Origin: UBA5189 sp035631615 | Lineage (GTDB): Bacteria; Chloroflexota; Limnocylindria; Limnocylindrales; CSP1-4 | NCBI GenBank assembly: GCA_035631615.1 | Contig: DASQIK010000027.1 | Coordinates: 124,001 to 188,000, forward strand | Direction: 5' to 3' | Length of the DNA stretch: 64,000 nucleotides | Shown: positions 1 to 8,791 of the stretch, in pieces | Numbering within the stretch: the stretch's first letter is position 1 | Layout: every line of letters starts with the position of its first letter | Program-made: the position numbers and the translations under genes | Notes under the pieces: generated by a model | Databases searched by the model: none | What the model saw: only the letters and a program-made list of their open reading frames with translations | What the model was told of the DNA's origin: nothing

Positions 1-1918
1 GCGCAGGAGCCGGAACGGGGCTCCCGATGGCGGCGGTGACGTCGATCAGGCCGTCCCACGCCTCGGCGATGACGGCGAGGTTCGCGGCGATCACGCTCGA
101 GCCACGCTTGCCGAAGAATCGGCCGAGGCGGTCACCGACGGCCTCGAGGACCTGGCCGCGGTCCATGCCTGCGCGCGCGGCGAATGGCGCGACCCGCAGG
201 AACACGCCGACGAGCGCGACGCCCTGCATCCGCAGCTGGAGATCGGGCCTCGGCGCGTGACGGAGCGCGACCGCGGCCGTATCCAGCGCCGTGACGCGGA
301 TCCGTCGGGCGTCCACCTCGGCGCGCGCAGCGGCCGGCATCGATGCCCAGATCCCCTCGGCCGTCGGCAGCGGCGACTGGATGAACAGGTCGCCGCCGTC
401 CACGAGGCCCGCGAGGGGGTCGCCAAGGTCGAACGCGGACACATCGTGCAGCGGCACGAAGTCGACCCGGTCGAGCTCGGCGTGGACGCGGATCGGGGCG
501 TCGGCGATGGTCAGGTAGTAGGTCGTCGGCAGGCCCTTCTTCTCGGAGCCATAGCGCGGATACGCCTGCACCTGCTTGTGGAAGACCTCGCCGACGAGGG
601 TCGCGACGAGCTTGTTCGTGGTGACGCTGCCGAAGCCGCCGATCGAATGGCCGCGCAGCGAGTAGGCGCCCGGCGGCCGCACGTCGAGCGGCGTCGCGGA
701 CAGCGCCAGCGGGTGGCGGATCCCGAGCACGCGCACCGGCCCGGTCGGCTCGGCACGATCGGCGAGCTCGTCGAACACCGCGACGAGGTCGCCCGCGCCG
801 ACGTCGCGCGAGCCCAGGCCCGCGACGAAGGATCTGACCCTGGGCACCATCTCACCCTCGGCCGCGGCGTCGTACAGGGCCGCGCGGATCTCGCGGGTGA
901 GCGGGTTGGCGCTCGCGAGCGGCTCGTCGGTCCGCTCGACGACGCCGACCGCCCGCGCATTTCGCAGTGCATCGAGCACAGCGCGGGAGGGGAACGGTCG
1001 GAAGGCCGTGAGACCCACGCAGCCCACCGGCCGACCCAGGGCTCGGAGATGATCGACGACCGCGATCGCCGTGTCGGCGATCGTGCCCATCGCGACGAGG
1101 ATCTCGCGGGCGTCCTCGGTGCGATAGGTCGCGACCGGGGTGATCGGGCGGCCCGTCAGCGAGGTCCACTCCTCCATGGCCTCGCCGAGGGCGCCCGGGA
1201 TCCGATCGCTGTAGGCCCGCTGGCCGATGCGACCCTTCATGTAGCTGTCCTGGTTCTGGACGACGCCGGTCATCAGCGCCTCGGCCGGGTCGAACAGGTC
1301 GCGGACATGCGCGCGGGGGTCGCCCACGAACTCGCGGAGCAGCTCGTCCTCCGGGAGGAGCACGTTCTCGAGCGTGTGCGTCGTGAGGAATCCGTCCTGG
1401 GCGACCATGAACGGCGTCTCCGTCGCCTCCGCAACCCGGCGGGCGATGGCGGCGAGATCGGCGGCCTCCTGGGCGTTGCGTGCGAACAGGATTCCCCAGC
1501 CGCAGTCGGCGACGGCCATCACGTCGTCGTGGCCGGCGTGGATGTTGAGCGCCTGGCTGGTGAGCGCCCGGGCGCCGACGTGAAACACCGCCGGCAGGCG
1601 CTTGCCGCTGATGACGTACAGGACTTCCTTCATCAGTACGAGGCCCTGGCCCGCGGTGAAGTTCGTGACCCGCGCGCCCGCGAGTGCCGCGCCCTCGGCC
1701 GCCGAGGCGGACGAATGCTCGGACTCAGGCTCGATGAACCGGAGGGGCGTTCCCCACAGGTCCGTCCGGCCGTCGGCGACTGCCGCCTGGTAGATCGCGG
1801 CCATCGTCGTGGACGGCGTGATCGGGTAGACACAGGCGACCTCGGCGAGCCGCGATTCCACGTGGGCGACGGCCTCCGAGCCATCGACGATCGCGGGGAT
1901 GCCGGGGAACCGGGTCAT
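1..1918 (-). CDS. NifJ-type 2-oxoacid:ferredoxin oxidoreductase, C-terminus cut by window edge
   Basis: The enzyme decarboxylates a 2-oxoacid, probably pyruvate, to acyl-CoA and passes electrons to ferredoxin. The visible 639 codons carry the N-terminal alpha region with the motif VYPITPS near residue 30, a middle domain, and a gamma-type domain (residues about 430-600, with the stretch YPRYGSEKKGLP). This is the I-II-III domain order of single-chain NifJ. The frame is open to base 1, so linker, ferredoxin and TPP domains could follow outside the window; a PorA-PorG fusion with a separate beta subunit is the alternative. The ATG overlaps the protease stop by four bases, so it is translationally coupled to the hydrogenase operon. 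This implies that hydrogenase and oxoacid oxidation are expressed together around ferredoxin/NAD(P)H. Family is secure; substrate is inferred. Confidence 0.85.
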   Translation of the reverse strand, partial: MTRFPGIPAIVDGSEAVAHVESRLAEVACVYPITPSTTMAAIYQAAVADGRTDLWGTPLRFIEPESEHSSASAAEGAALAGARVTNFTAGQGLVLMKEVLYVISGKRLPAVFHVGARALTSQALNIHAGHDDVMAVADCGWGILFARNAQEAADLAAIARRVAEATETPFMVAQDGFLTTHTLENVLLPEDELLREFVGDPRAHVRDLFDPAEALMTGVVQNQDSYMKGRIGQRAYSDRIPGALGEAMEEWTSLTGRPITPVATYRTEDAREILVAMGTIADTAIAVVDHLRALGRPVGCVGLTAFRPFPSRAVLDALRNARAVGVVERTDEPLASANPLTREIRAALYDAAAEGEMVPRVRSFVAGLGSRDVGAGDLVAVFDELADRAEPTGPVRVLGIRHPLALSATPLDVRPPGAYSLRGHSIGGFGSVTTNKLVATLVGEVFHKQVQAYPRYGSEKKGLPTTYYLTIADAPIRVHAELDRVDFVPLHDVSAFDLGDPLAGLVDGGDLFIQSPLPTAEGIWASMPAAARAEVDARRIRVTALDTAAVALRHAPRPDLQLRMQGVALVGVFLRVAPFAARAGMDRGQVLEAVGDRLGRFFGKRGSSVIAANLAVIAEAWDGLIDVTAAIGSPVPAPA

Positions 1919-2421
1919 GATCGTGCTCCCATCGAGGCCGGCTGGGCGAGGTCGCGGATCGCGCCCTCGATCGTCTGCTCGAATGCAGCCATCCCGGCGC
2001 GCAGCGCCCGCGACCGCATCGAGCCATAGCCGAACCACTTGCCGCCGATCCCGACCAGGCGGCCCCGCGGCACCTGGCCGCGAATCGCCTCGGTGATCCC
2101 GAGGACCTGGGCGATCGGCAGCGCATGGGACGAGCGCGGAGCTGCCGCCTCCATGCGGGTCAGCTCGTCCAGCGAGATCTCGACGATCGAACCGGGCTCG
2201 ACCCCGATGACCGTGTCGAGCACGAGGCACGCCTCGCCGTCGGCCACGTCGATGAGGTCTGATGCATCGAGCTGGACGCAGCGTCGGACCTCGACGCGCT
2301 GGCGCAGGTCCGGCTCGAGGCGCGGCAGGACGTGGGCCACCGCATTCAGCGCCGCACCATCGTCGCCGCGCTCGGCGCTGCCGCAGACGAGCACCCGAAC
2401 CGTCGGCGCGGCGAGGGTCAT
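1915..2421 (-). CDS. hydrogenase maturation endopeptidase (HybD/HoxW family)
   Basis: This 168-residue protein should remove the C-terminal peptide of the NiFe large subunit after nickel insertion. It begins with a short beta strand and the motif VCGSAERGDDGAAL, matching the GN-x-DDG signature of the family, where the first aspartates contact nickel. A second acidic segment, CLVLDTVIGVEPGS, matches the D-x-(V/A)-x-x-G region. The start is the ATG that overlaps the large-subunit stop by four bases. The frame continues upstream, but that sequence is a shadow of the large subunit. Being next to its likely substrate, whose last residues fit protease processing, supports the call. Confidence 0.85.
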   Translation of the reverse strand: MTLAAPTVRVLVCGSAERGDDGAALNAVAHVLPRLEPDLRQRVEVRRCVQLDASDLIDVADGEACLVLDTVIGVEPGSIVEISLDELTRMEAAAPRSSHALPIAQVLGITEAIRGQVPRGRLVGIGGKWFGYGSMRSRALRAGMAAFEQTIEGAIRDLAQPASMGARS

Positions 2422-3779
2422 GACGGCGCCTGCTGGATGGACAGGTCGAGGAAGTGGGTCGCGCACGAGATGCACGGGTCGTAGGCGCGGATCAATTGCT
2501 CGAGCTGGTGCGTGGCCGCGTCCATCGGGAGGTCGAGGACGCGCGGCGCGAACGCTGCGACGTCGGCCTCGATCGCCGCCTGGTTCTGGGAGGTCGGCGG
2601 CACGATCACCGCGGCCGCCACCTTGCCGTCGTCGCCGAGCTGGTAGCGGTGGAACAGCAGCCCTCGCGGCGCCTCGGTGGCCCACGCGGCGGTGCCGGGC
2701 CGCGCCTCCCACTCGACGGCCGGCCGATCCGGCGGCTCGTACGCGTCCACGATGTCGATCGCGTCGGCCGTCGCGTGCACGAGCTCGATGGCCCGCGCGA
2801 CGATGCTCCGGTACGGATTGCGCCGGATCGATTCGAGTGCCCCGCTCGCCTGCAGCGCCTCCCGCGCCAGCGGGTGCAGCTGCTCCGCGTCAAGCACGAT
2901 CCGCGCCGCCGGGCCGAGGAGATAGGGCAGGTCGTCGGCGCCGCGCGCCTGGAGGGCGTTGGACCACGGCACCTGGACCTCGTGGAACGCCTCGCCCCAC
3001 GCCTGGGGCGCAAGATTGAGGCCGTCGTTCGAGACGATCCGGCCGTCGTTCATCGGGTACTCGCGAGGGTTGTGGAGCGCGACGAGCCGCGGCTCGCGCT
3101 CGAACGCAGGTGGGGTCAGCCCGAGGGCAATGTCGACGGTCGCCCGAGCGAGCCGGAGCGCCTCGTGGAGTGCCGGCTGGAGGGCGCTCAGCTGCGCCTT
3201 TCGAGGCGCCCGCGACCAGCCGCCGACCCGCACGCTCACGGGGTGGATCGCGCGGCCGCCGAGGGTCGCGAGCAGGTGGTTGCCGATCTGCTTGAGCCGC
3301 AGTCCGTCGGCCACGAGCTGGCGATGGTCCTTCGCCATCTCGACCGCGCTCGGGTAGCCGAGGAAGTCCGGCGCGTGCAGCAGGTAGATGTGCAAAGCGT
3401 GGCTCTCGATCCACTCGGCGCAGTACATGAGTCGTCGCAGCGCGCGGGTGGACGGCTCGACCTCGACACCGAACAGGTCCTCGAACGCGTGGACGGCGCT
3501 CATCTGGTACGCGACCGGGCAGATGCCGCAGATGCGCGACACGATGTCGAGCACCTCGTTCGGGGTCCGGCCTGCGACGAGCGCCTCGAAGTAGCGCGGC
3601 GCCTCGAAGATCTGGAGCCGCGCCTCGGCGACCGCGCCGTCACGCACCAGCAGGTGCAATGACCCCTCGCCCTCGACGCGGGTCAGGTTCTGGACCTGGA
3701 AGCGCAGGTCGTTCATTCGCCCCTGCGGCGCGGCCGTCGTGGTCACGCCGCCGAAGCCGCCGCCCTCCACCTCATGCAT
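2418..3779 (-). CDS. hydA: NiFe hydrogenase large (alpha) subunit, group 3b-like
   Basis: This is the catalytic subunit that binds the NiFe(CN)2CO centre. Both cysteine pairs are present: RICGICPVA (C84, C87) and DPCISCATHF near the C-terminus (C436, C439, H442). The 11 residues after H442 are the expected cleaved tail, consistent with the protease encoded next. The protein is 453 residues from the ATG at 3779, chosen because an AAGGAAGG ribosome site lies seven bases upstream. An ATG at 3800 without such a site would add seven residues. The gene overlaps the small-subunit stop by eight bases. Subunit composition (alpha, delta, and flavin/FeS partners) points to a cytoplasmic NAD(P)-linked hydrogenase rather than a membrane uptake enzyme. 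Confidence 0.9.
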   Translation of the reverse strand: MHEVEGGGFGGVTTTAAPQGRMNDLRFQVQNLTRVEGEGSLHLLVRDGAVAEARLQIFEAPRYFEALVAGRTPNEVLDIVSRICGICPVAYQMSAVHAFEDLFGVEVEPSTRALRRLMYCAEWIESHALHIYLLHAPDFLGYPSAVEMAKDHRQLVADGLRLKQIGNHLLATLGGRAIHPVSVRVGGWSRAPRKAQLSALQPALHEALRLARATVDIALGLTPPAFEREPRLVALHNPREYPMNDGRIVSNDGLNLAPQAWGEAFHEVQVPWSNALQARGADDLPYLLGPAARIVLDAEQLHPLAREALQASGALESIRRNPYRSIVARAIELVHATADAIDIVDAYEPPDRPAVEWEARPGTAAWATEAPRGLLFHRYQLGDDGKVAAAVIVPPTSQNQAAIEADVAAFAPRVLDLPMDAATHQLEQLIRAYDPCISCATHFLDLSIQQAPS

Positions 3780-4695
3780 CGAGGCCTTCCTTGCCGGCAC
3801 TCCCCCACCTCGGTGGGTTGTGCTCGGCGAGCTCGGGCGGATAGGCGCCGGCCGGTCGGAGCTGGATCAGGGGGCGTCCGCCGAGGCGGTCGGTGACGCC
3901 GCGGAACACCGGCGCGCCACCGGTGAAGCCGGCGAACAGGCGGCCGACATCGCCCGGCTCGAGGCTGCCCAGGGCGGGACCATCGGTGAACCATCGGGCA
4001 AGCCCGTCGACGTTCGCGCCCTCGCGCGGCCCGAAGCAGCCGTAGCAGCCACGGCCCATGCCCGGGCAGATCGCGCCGCAGCCGGTCTGCGTGACTGGTC
4101 CGAGGCACGGCTCGCCGCGTGTCACGACGACGCACTCGAGCCCACGCCGCTTGCATTCCAGGCAGACCGCCTGGTCCGGCAGCTGCGGGCGCCGGCCGGT
4201 CGTGACGGCGGTCAGCAGCTCGACCAGCTGGTGAGCATCGATCGGGCAGCCCCGAAGCTCGGCGTCCACCGCGACGTAGGTCGCCACCGGGGAGGCGACG
4301 GCCAGTGATTCGACGAATGCCGGCGCCGGGTAGACGGCGTGCCGGAACGCCTCGTGCTCCGCGGCCGTGCGCAGGGCCTGGATGCCGCCTGCGGTTGCGC
4401 ACGCGCCGATCGTCACGAGCGTCTTCGTCGCGGCGCGCAGCCGGGCAATCTCGACGACCTGCTCCGGGCTCGAGATCGAGCCTTCGATGAACAGGACGTC
4501 GAACGGCCCCGACGAGCGCCGGGAGGTCGCCTCGGCGAACTCGACGAACTCGAACCGGTCCGCGAGCGCGAGCAGCTCGTCCTCGAGGTCGAGGATCGTC
4601 AGCTGGCAGCCATCGCACGAGGCAAACTTGACGACGCCGACCCGCGGCCGGTTGACCGCGGCGGCCCTCGACGGAACGCGGGTCTCGGGCGCCAT
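3772..4695 (-). CDS. hydD: NiFe hydrogenase small (delta) subunit
   Basis: This subunit carries the FeS chain between the NiFe centre and the diaphorase partner. The 307-residue protein opens with KFASCDGCQLTILDLEDEL, the proximal-cluster CxxC motif near residue 25. It continues with GACATAGG near 110 and a cysteine-rich segment at about 190-240 (CLECKRRGLECVVV, then PCLGPVTQTGCGAICPGMG, then CYGCFGP). There is no twin-arginine leader, consistent with a cytoplasmic group 3 enzyme. The ATG shares one base with the upstream stop (TGATG). The longer open frame upstream is a shadow of the neighbouring subunit. Confidence 0.9.
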   Translation of the reverse strand: MAPETRVPSRAAAVNRPRVGVVKFASCDGCQLTILDLEDELLALADRFEFVEFAEATSRRSSGPFDVLFIEGSISSPEQVVEIARLRAATKTLVTIGACATAGGIQALRTAAEHEAFRHAVYPAPAFVESLAVASPVATYVAVDAELRGCPIDAHQLVELLTAVTTGRRPQLPDQAVCLECKRRGLECVVVTRGEPCLGPVTQTGCGAICPGMGRGCYGCFGPREGANVDGLARWFTDGPALGSLEPGDVGRLFAGFTGGAPVFRGVTDRLGGRPLIQLRPAGAYPPELAEHNPPRWGSAGKEGLDA

Positions 4696-6743
4696 CACAG
4701 GCCCTCGCGTCGGAGGTCCGAGCCGAGCTCGGCGACCGAGAAGACCGGTCCGTCCCGGCACACGAACCGGGTCCCCAGCTGACAGTGTCCGCACAGGCCG
4801 ACACCGCACTCCATGCGCCGCTCGAGGGTCAGCCAGGTGTGCCCCGGCGGGACCGCGAGATCGCCCAGAAGATCGGTGACGGCGGTCATCATCCGCTCGG
4901 GCCCACACACGAAGGCGGTCACGTTCGCACCGGTCGGCTTCGCACCGCGGAAGAGCTCCGTGATGATCCCCACCCGCCCGAGCCACTCGGGCCCGGCGCG
5001 ATCCACTGTCAGGCGGATGTCGACGCCGTCGGCGGCCAGTGCCTCGAGCTCGTCGACGAACAGGCGATCCCGGGGCGTGCGAGCGCCGAGGTACACCCGG
5101 ATCGAGGTGAACCGGTCCCGCTCTGCGAGGACCTGGTCGAGCAGGCCGCGCAGCGGGGCGAGCCCGATCCCGCCTGCCACGATCGCGACGTCGCGGCCGT
5201 AGGCATCCTCGATCGGCCACGGCCGGCCGAGCGGGCCCCGGAGCGCGAGCTGGGTGCCGGGTCGGATGCGGGCGAGAACGCTCGTCGTCGGGCCGGCGGC
5301 GCGGATCGTCAGCTCGATCCCGTCGTCCCGGATCCGCGAGATCGAGATCGGGGGAATCGCGAATGCTGGCATGGCGATCATGACGAACTGGCCCGGTCGC
5401 GCGGCCAGGAGGGCCGGGTCGTCGGTCGCGATCCTGAGCGTGGTCGTGTCAGCGGTCTCGGGCCGCACCGCCGCGAGGGTCGTCGGGACGTAGGTCGTTC
5501 GGATGGACCCGGGCTCCACCGCCGCCGGCGCGATCGCCCGGACGGGTGCCGTCGGGACCAGCGCAGGCGCGTCGGGGACGAGCCCGGGGACCGGCCCGGC
5601 GATGATCGCGAGCTCCTCCCGAACGTCGATGCCAACCGGGCACCAGGCGACGCAGCGGCCGCAGCCGACGCAGCCGGACGTGCCGAACTGGTCGAACCAG
5701 GTCCCGAACTTGTGGGTCAGCCACTGGCGGTATCGGTCGCGATGCTGCGGCCGGAACGAGCCGCCGCCGACCACCTGGGCGAAGCCTGCGGTGAAGCAGC
5801 TGTCCCATGCTCGCGTGGCCGTGGATTCGCGACCGTCCGGGTCGGACACGACCTCGGTCCCGGTGCAGAAGCAGGTCGGGCAGACGAGCGTGCAGTTCGC
5901 GCAGGCGAGGCAGCGCTCGGCGATCTCGGCCCAGCGCGGGCTGTCGAGGTTCGCGAGCAGTCGGTCGTGGAGGCCATCGGTCTCGACCGCGTGGCCCATT
6001 GCGGCGCGAACGGCCGCCACCTGCTCGGCCGCCTGGGCGAGGTGCGCTTCGGTGGCCGGCGCGAGCACGAGACGATCCAGGAGCCGCTGACCCGCCGGAC
6101 TGTCGCCGCGCGCCGCGAACCCGTCGCCGATCTCCGACAGCGTGATGTCGGCCCCGCGGGTCACCTCGGGCCCGGTGTCCATGGAGGTGCAGAAGCAGGT
6201 CGATGTCGCCATGGCGCATTCGACCGCCACGACGAACAGGTCGGCACGTCGCGCCGCGTAGTCCGGATCGACCGCCGGGCCGCCGGCCAGCACTCGATCG
6301 TGGATCGCCAGCGCCGCGAGGTCGCAGGCACGGGCGCCGATGACGGCGGTCGGCTGCGAGGCCGGGGCGTCGACCCGGACGGCAAGTGAGCCGTCGGCGC
6401 GCGTCTCGAGGGCGAGGGCGTCGACGCGCGACGGGAAGGTCCACGGCTTGATCCCGCTCCACGCGGGCCCATTGTCGAAGGCCCGATCGGCGCCGGCCGC
6501 GTCAGGTGCCCGCCGCTCGAGCCGGACGAGGCCCGGTTCGCTCCTGGCTGTCCACCCGAACGGCAGCGCGTCGGCGTGGTCGATCTCAGCCATCTTGAGC
6601 GCCCCGTCCTCGACGACCGGCCCGATGACACGCCGCCCGTCGCCGCGCAGGGCCAGGACCAGCTCGCCGAGGCGCGCGGTCGGGAGGAACCTCGTGGCGC
6701 TGCCCATCGCGTCGGCGGCGGACCAGTGGCGCTCGATCACCAC
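4695..6743 (-). CDS. fused hydrogenase beta-gamma electron-transfer subunit (HydB-HydG type)
   Basis: The 682-residue chain joins two proteins usually encoded separately in sulfhydrogenase-type (group 3b) enzymes. Residues about 1-385 form the HydB-like FeS half, with CFCTSM at 183, CLACANCTLVCPTCFC at 278-293 and CVGCGRCVAWCP at 358-369. Residues about 415-682 form the HydG-like flavin/NAD(P) half: the flavin-domain segment GQFVMIAMP, the nucleotide-binding motif IVAGGIGLAPLRG at 521-533, and a terminal CGVGLCGHCQLGTRFVC that should bind a 2Fe-2S cluster. It should move electrons between the hydrogenase small subunit and NAD(P)H. It overlaps the sensor gene upstream by seven bases and the small subunit by one. 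A single-frame fusion is directly visible; cofactor preference is not. Confidence 0.85.
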   Translation of the reverse strand: MVIERHWSAADAMGSATRFLPTARLGELVLALRGDGRRVIGPVVEDGALKMAEIDHADALPFGWTARSEPGLVRLERRAPDAAGADRAFDNGPAWSGIKPWTFPSRVDALALETRADGSLAVRVDAPASQPTAVIGARACDLAALAIHDRVLAGGPAVDPDYAARRADLFVVAVECAMATSTCFCTSMDTGPEVTRGADITLSEIGDGFAARGDSPAGQRLLDRLVLAPATEAHLAQAAEQVAAVRAAMGHAVETDGLHDRLLANLDSPRWAEIAERCLACANCTLVCPTCFCTGTEVVSDPDGRESTATRAWDSCFTAGFAQVVGGGSFRPQHRDRYRQWLTHKFGTWFDQFGTSGCVGCGRCVAWCPVGIDVREELAIIAGPVPGLVPDAPALVPTAPVRAIAPAAVEPGSIRTTYVPTTLAAVRPETADTTTLRIATDDPALLAARPGQFVMIAMPAFAIPPISISRIRDDGIELTIRAAGPTTSVLARIRPGTQLALRGPLGRPWPIEDAYGRDVAIVAGGIGLAPLRGLLDQVLAERDRFTSIRVYLGARTPRDRLFVDELEALAADGVDIRLTVDRAGPEWLGRVGIITELFRGAKPTGANVTAFVCGPERMMTAVTDLLGDLAVPPGHTWLTLERRMECGVGLCGHCQLGTRFVCRDGPVFSVAELGSDLRREGL

Positions 6744-7204
6744 GGTTCCGGCGCCCGACTTCCGAACATGTCGAGGAGCTGCTGCCAGCTTGCGGTGAGC
6801 CGCCCGGACACCGATTCGAGGACGAGCGGCAGCAGCGCCGCCGCCAGCTCGCAGTCGGTCTCCAGCCGTGCACGCAGCGTCGCCGCGTCGAATGCCTCGA
6901 TGGTCGTCGGCTCGGTCGCGATCGCATCGACCGTGGCTCGGAACGGCGCGACCACCGCGGACCAGCCGACGAGCTCGCCGGCTTCGCAGGTCACGATGGT
7001 GAGCCGGTCGCCCATCTCGGGGATCCGGAGGCGGAGGGCCACCCGCCCGGAGATGACGAGGCCGAGGAACGGCGTGTCGATGCCCTCGCGAAGAATCTCT
7101 GCCCCCGCCGCGAACTCGGCGTCATGTGCCAGCTCGCCGAGGCGACCGCGGACGGCCGGCGAGAGCCGGTCGAGCACCATGGTTGCGGCCTGGATGGCGG
7201 GCAT
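6737..7204 (-). CDS. single-domain cyclic nucleotide-binding protein, first gene of the hydrogenase operon
   Basis: The 155-residue protein is one Crp-type cyclic-nucleotide-binding domain. Residues about 20-110 form the beta-roll, with segments such as ILREGIDTPFLGLVISGRVALRLRI and GELVGWSAV. A helical tail follows. There is no helix-turn-helix, so it is not a Crp/Fnr transcription factor; it may sense a nucleotide and act on a partner. The ATG at 7204 has GGAGG 12 bases upstream, and that site lies in a hairpin (separate entry). The stop overlaps the fused electron-transfer subunit by seven bases, placing it as the leading gene of the operon. Function beyond ligand binding is not visible. 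Confidence 0.75.
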   Translation of the reverse strand: MPAIQAATMVLDRLSPAVRGRLGELAHDAEFAAGAEILREGIDTPFLGLVISGRVALRLRIPEMGDRLTIVTCEAGELVGWSAVVAPFRATVDAIATEPTTIEAFDAATLRARLETDCELAAALLPLVLESVSGRLTASWQQLLDMFGSRAPEPW

Positions 7205-7211
7205 TCTCGGG

Positions 7212-7227
7212 CGGTACCTCCGTACCG
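7212..7227 (-). promoter_or_regulatory. hairpin enclosing the ribosome site of the hydrogenase operon
   Basis: On the coding strand the sequence is CGGTACGGAGGTACCG, a perfect six-base inverted repeat with the loop GGAG. The Shine-Dalgarno GGAGG starts in the loop and runs into the 3' arm, eight bases before the ATG at 7204. The element could hide or present the ribosome site, or be a DNA operator. The structure is seen; its use is inferred. Confidence 0.45.
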
Positions 7228-7432
7228 ACACCGTATCCGCGGCAGCCCCCACCTCCGACAGCCAACCGGCCCCATCCGGCGACCCGTAGGTCCCGCCGGG
7301 CCAGTGACATCCGGGCCCAGCGGTCCGGGGCGTTCGGGACATTCGGCCCTACTCCCCAACCCGAGCCGGCACGCAGGATTGCAGGGCGTGGGTGTCGGAG
7401 GGACGCCCGACACCCACCAGGCAATGCCGGCC

Positions 7433-8704
7433 TCAGACGAGGTGCAGCCGCCGCGCCTCGTGCTCGAGGTCCGTACGGAACGCTGGATCGGCGATGGCGA
7501 TCAGCGCCTGCGCCCGCTCACGGAGCGATCGGCCCCACAGCTCCGCGACGCCGTACTCGGTGACGATCGTCCGCGCGTGGGCCCGCGTCGTGACGACGCC
7601 GGCGCCCTCCTGGAGGCTTGCGACGATGCGGGAGCGCGCGCCGCCCTGGGCCGATGCCGGGAGGGCGATGATCGCCCGCCCCTCGTCGGCCAGGGAGGCG
7701 CCGCGGATGAAGTCCATCTGCCCGCCTACGCCGGAATACATCCGGTGGCCGATCGAATCCGCGACGATCTGCCCGGTGAGATCGACCTCCACCGCGGAGT
7801 TGATCGCGACCATCCGGCTGAACGATCGGATGACCGCGGTGTCGTTGGTGAAGTCGACCGGGCGCATCTCGATCATCGGGTTGTCGTCGACGAAGTCGTA
7901 GGCGCGCCTGGTGCCCATCAGGAAGGCGGCAACGATCTTGCCGCGATTGCGCTCCTTGCGCGACCCGTTGATCACGCCCGCCTCGACCAGATCGACGACC
8001 GTGTCCGTGAACATCTCGGTATGAACCCCAAGGTCGCGCTTGCCGACCAGGAAGCTGCCTGTCGCGGCGGGGATCGCGCCGATCCCCAGCTGGAGCGTGG
8101 CGCCGTCGGGGATGAGCTCGGCGACAAACCCGCCGATCCGGCGCTCGATCTCGCCGATCGTGGGCAGGTGAACCTCGTAGGGCGGGACATCGCACTCGAT
8201 GGCCAGGTCGATGTCGTTGACGTGGATGAAGCTGTCGCCGAGGGTCTTGGGCACGGCCCGGTTGAACTGGACGACCACGGTATTCGCCGCCTGGATGGCA
8301 GCGTGCATCGCCTCGACGCTCGTCCCGAGCGAGCAGAACCCGTGGGCGTCCGGCGGGGTTGCGTTCACGAACACGTAGTCGAGCGGCAGCATCCCCGACT
8401 GGAACAGGCGCGGGACGTCGGACAGGAAGACGGGCACGAAATCGGCGCGGCCCTCGTTGACGGCCGCGCGCGCGTTCGGCCCGATGAACAGCGCCCGATG
8501 GCGGAAGTGTGGTGCCATCTCGGGCGCCAGGTGCGGCCCGGGACCTTCGCAGTGGAGGTGGACGACGCTCACCGCCTCCAGCTCCGGCGCGCGCGCCACG
8601 AGCGCGTCGAGCAGCACCGACGGCGTCGCAGCGGCGCATTGCAGGTACAGCTGATCGCCGGAGCGAACCCCCGAGACCGCCTCGGCGGGAGAGACGATAC
8701 GCAT
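7433..8704 (-). CDS. acetyl-CoA hydrolase/transferase family protein (4-hydroxybutyrate CoA-transferase-like)
   Basis: The 423-residue protein has the two-lobed layout of single-chain CoA-transferases. It shows the oxyanion segment LQLGIGAIPAA near residue 205, the probable catalytic glutamate in HTEMFTD near 230, and the C-terminal signature SGVGGQMDFIRGA near 330. Such enzymes move CoA between acetyl-CoA and acids such as 4-hydroxybutyrate, or hydrolyse acyl-CoA. TATGCT lies six bases before the ATG, suggesting a leaderless transcript. It is not coupled to the hydrogenase operon, whose first gene lies more than 200 bases away and points away from the end of this one. Substrate cannot be read from the sequence. 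Confidence 0.8.
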   Translation of the reverse strand: MRIVSPAEAVSGVRSGDQLYLQCAAATPSVLLDALVARAPELEAVSVVHLHCEGPGPHLAPEMAPHFRHRALFIGPNARAAVNEGRADFVPVFLSDVPRLFQSGMLPLDYVFVNATPPDAHGFCSLGTSVEAMHAAIQAANTVVVQFNRAVPKTLGDSFIHVNDIDLAIECDVPPYEVHLPTIGEIERRIGGFVAELIPDGATLQLGIGAIPAATGSFLVGKRDLGVHTEMFTDTVVDLVEAGVINGSRKERNRGKIVAAFLMGTRRAYDFVDDNPMIEMRPVDFTNDTAVIRSFSRMVAINSAVEVDLTGQIVADSIGHRMYSGVGGQMDFIRGASLADEGRAIIALPASAQGGARSRIVASLQEGAGVVTTRAHARTIVTEYGVAELWGRSLRERAQALIAIADPAFRTDLEHEARRLHLV

Positions 8705-8791
8705 GCCCCGAGCATAGGGACGGGCGGCTGCCGGCCATCCGGCCGTTCGGCCCGGCTGGTCCGGGCCGTTCGTCGCCTGGATCGACCTCGA

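Noticed and set aside
257..2029. 590-codon open frame on the plus strand
   Set aside because: It is antisense to the NifJ-type gene, is extremely rich in Arg, Gly and Asp, and has no recognisable domain; the minus-strand frame encodes a clear enzyme.
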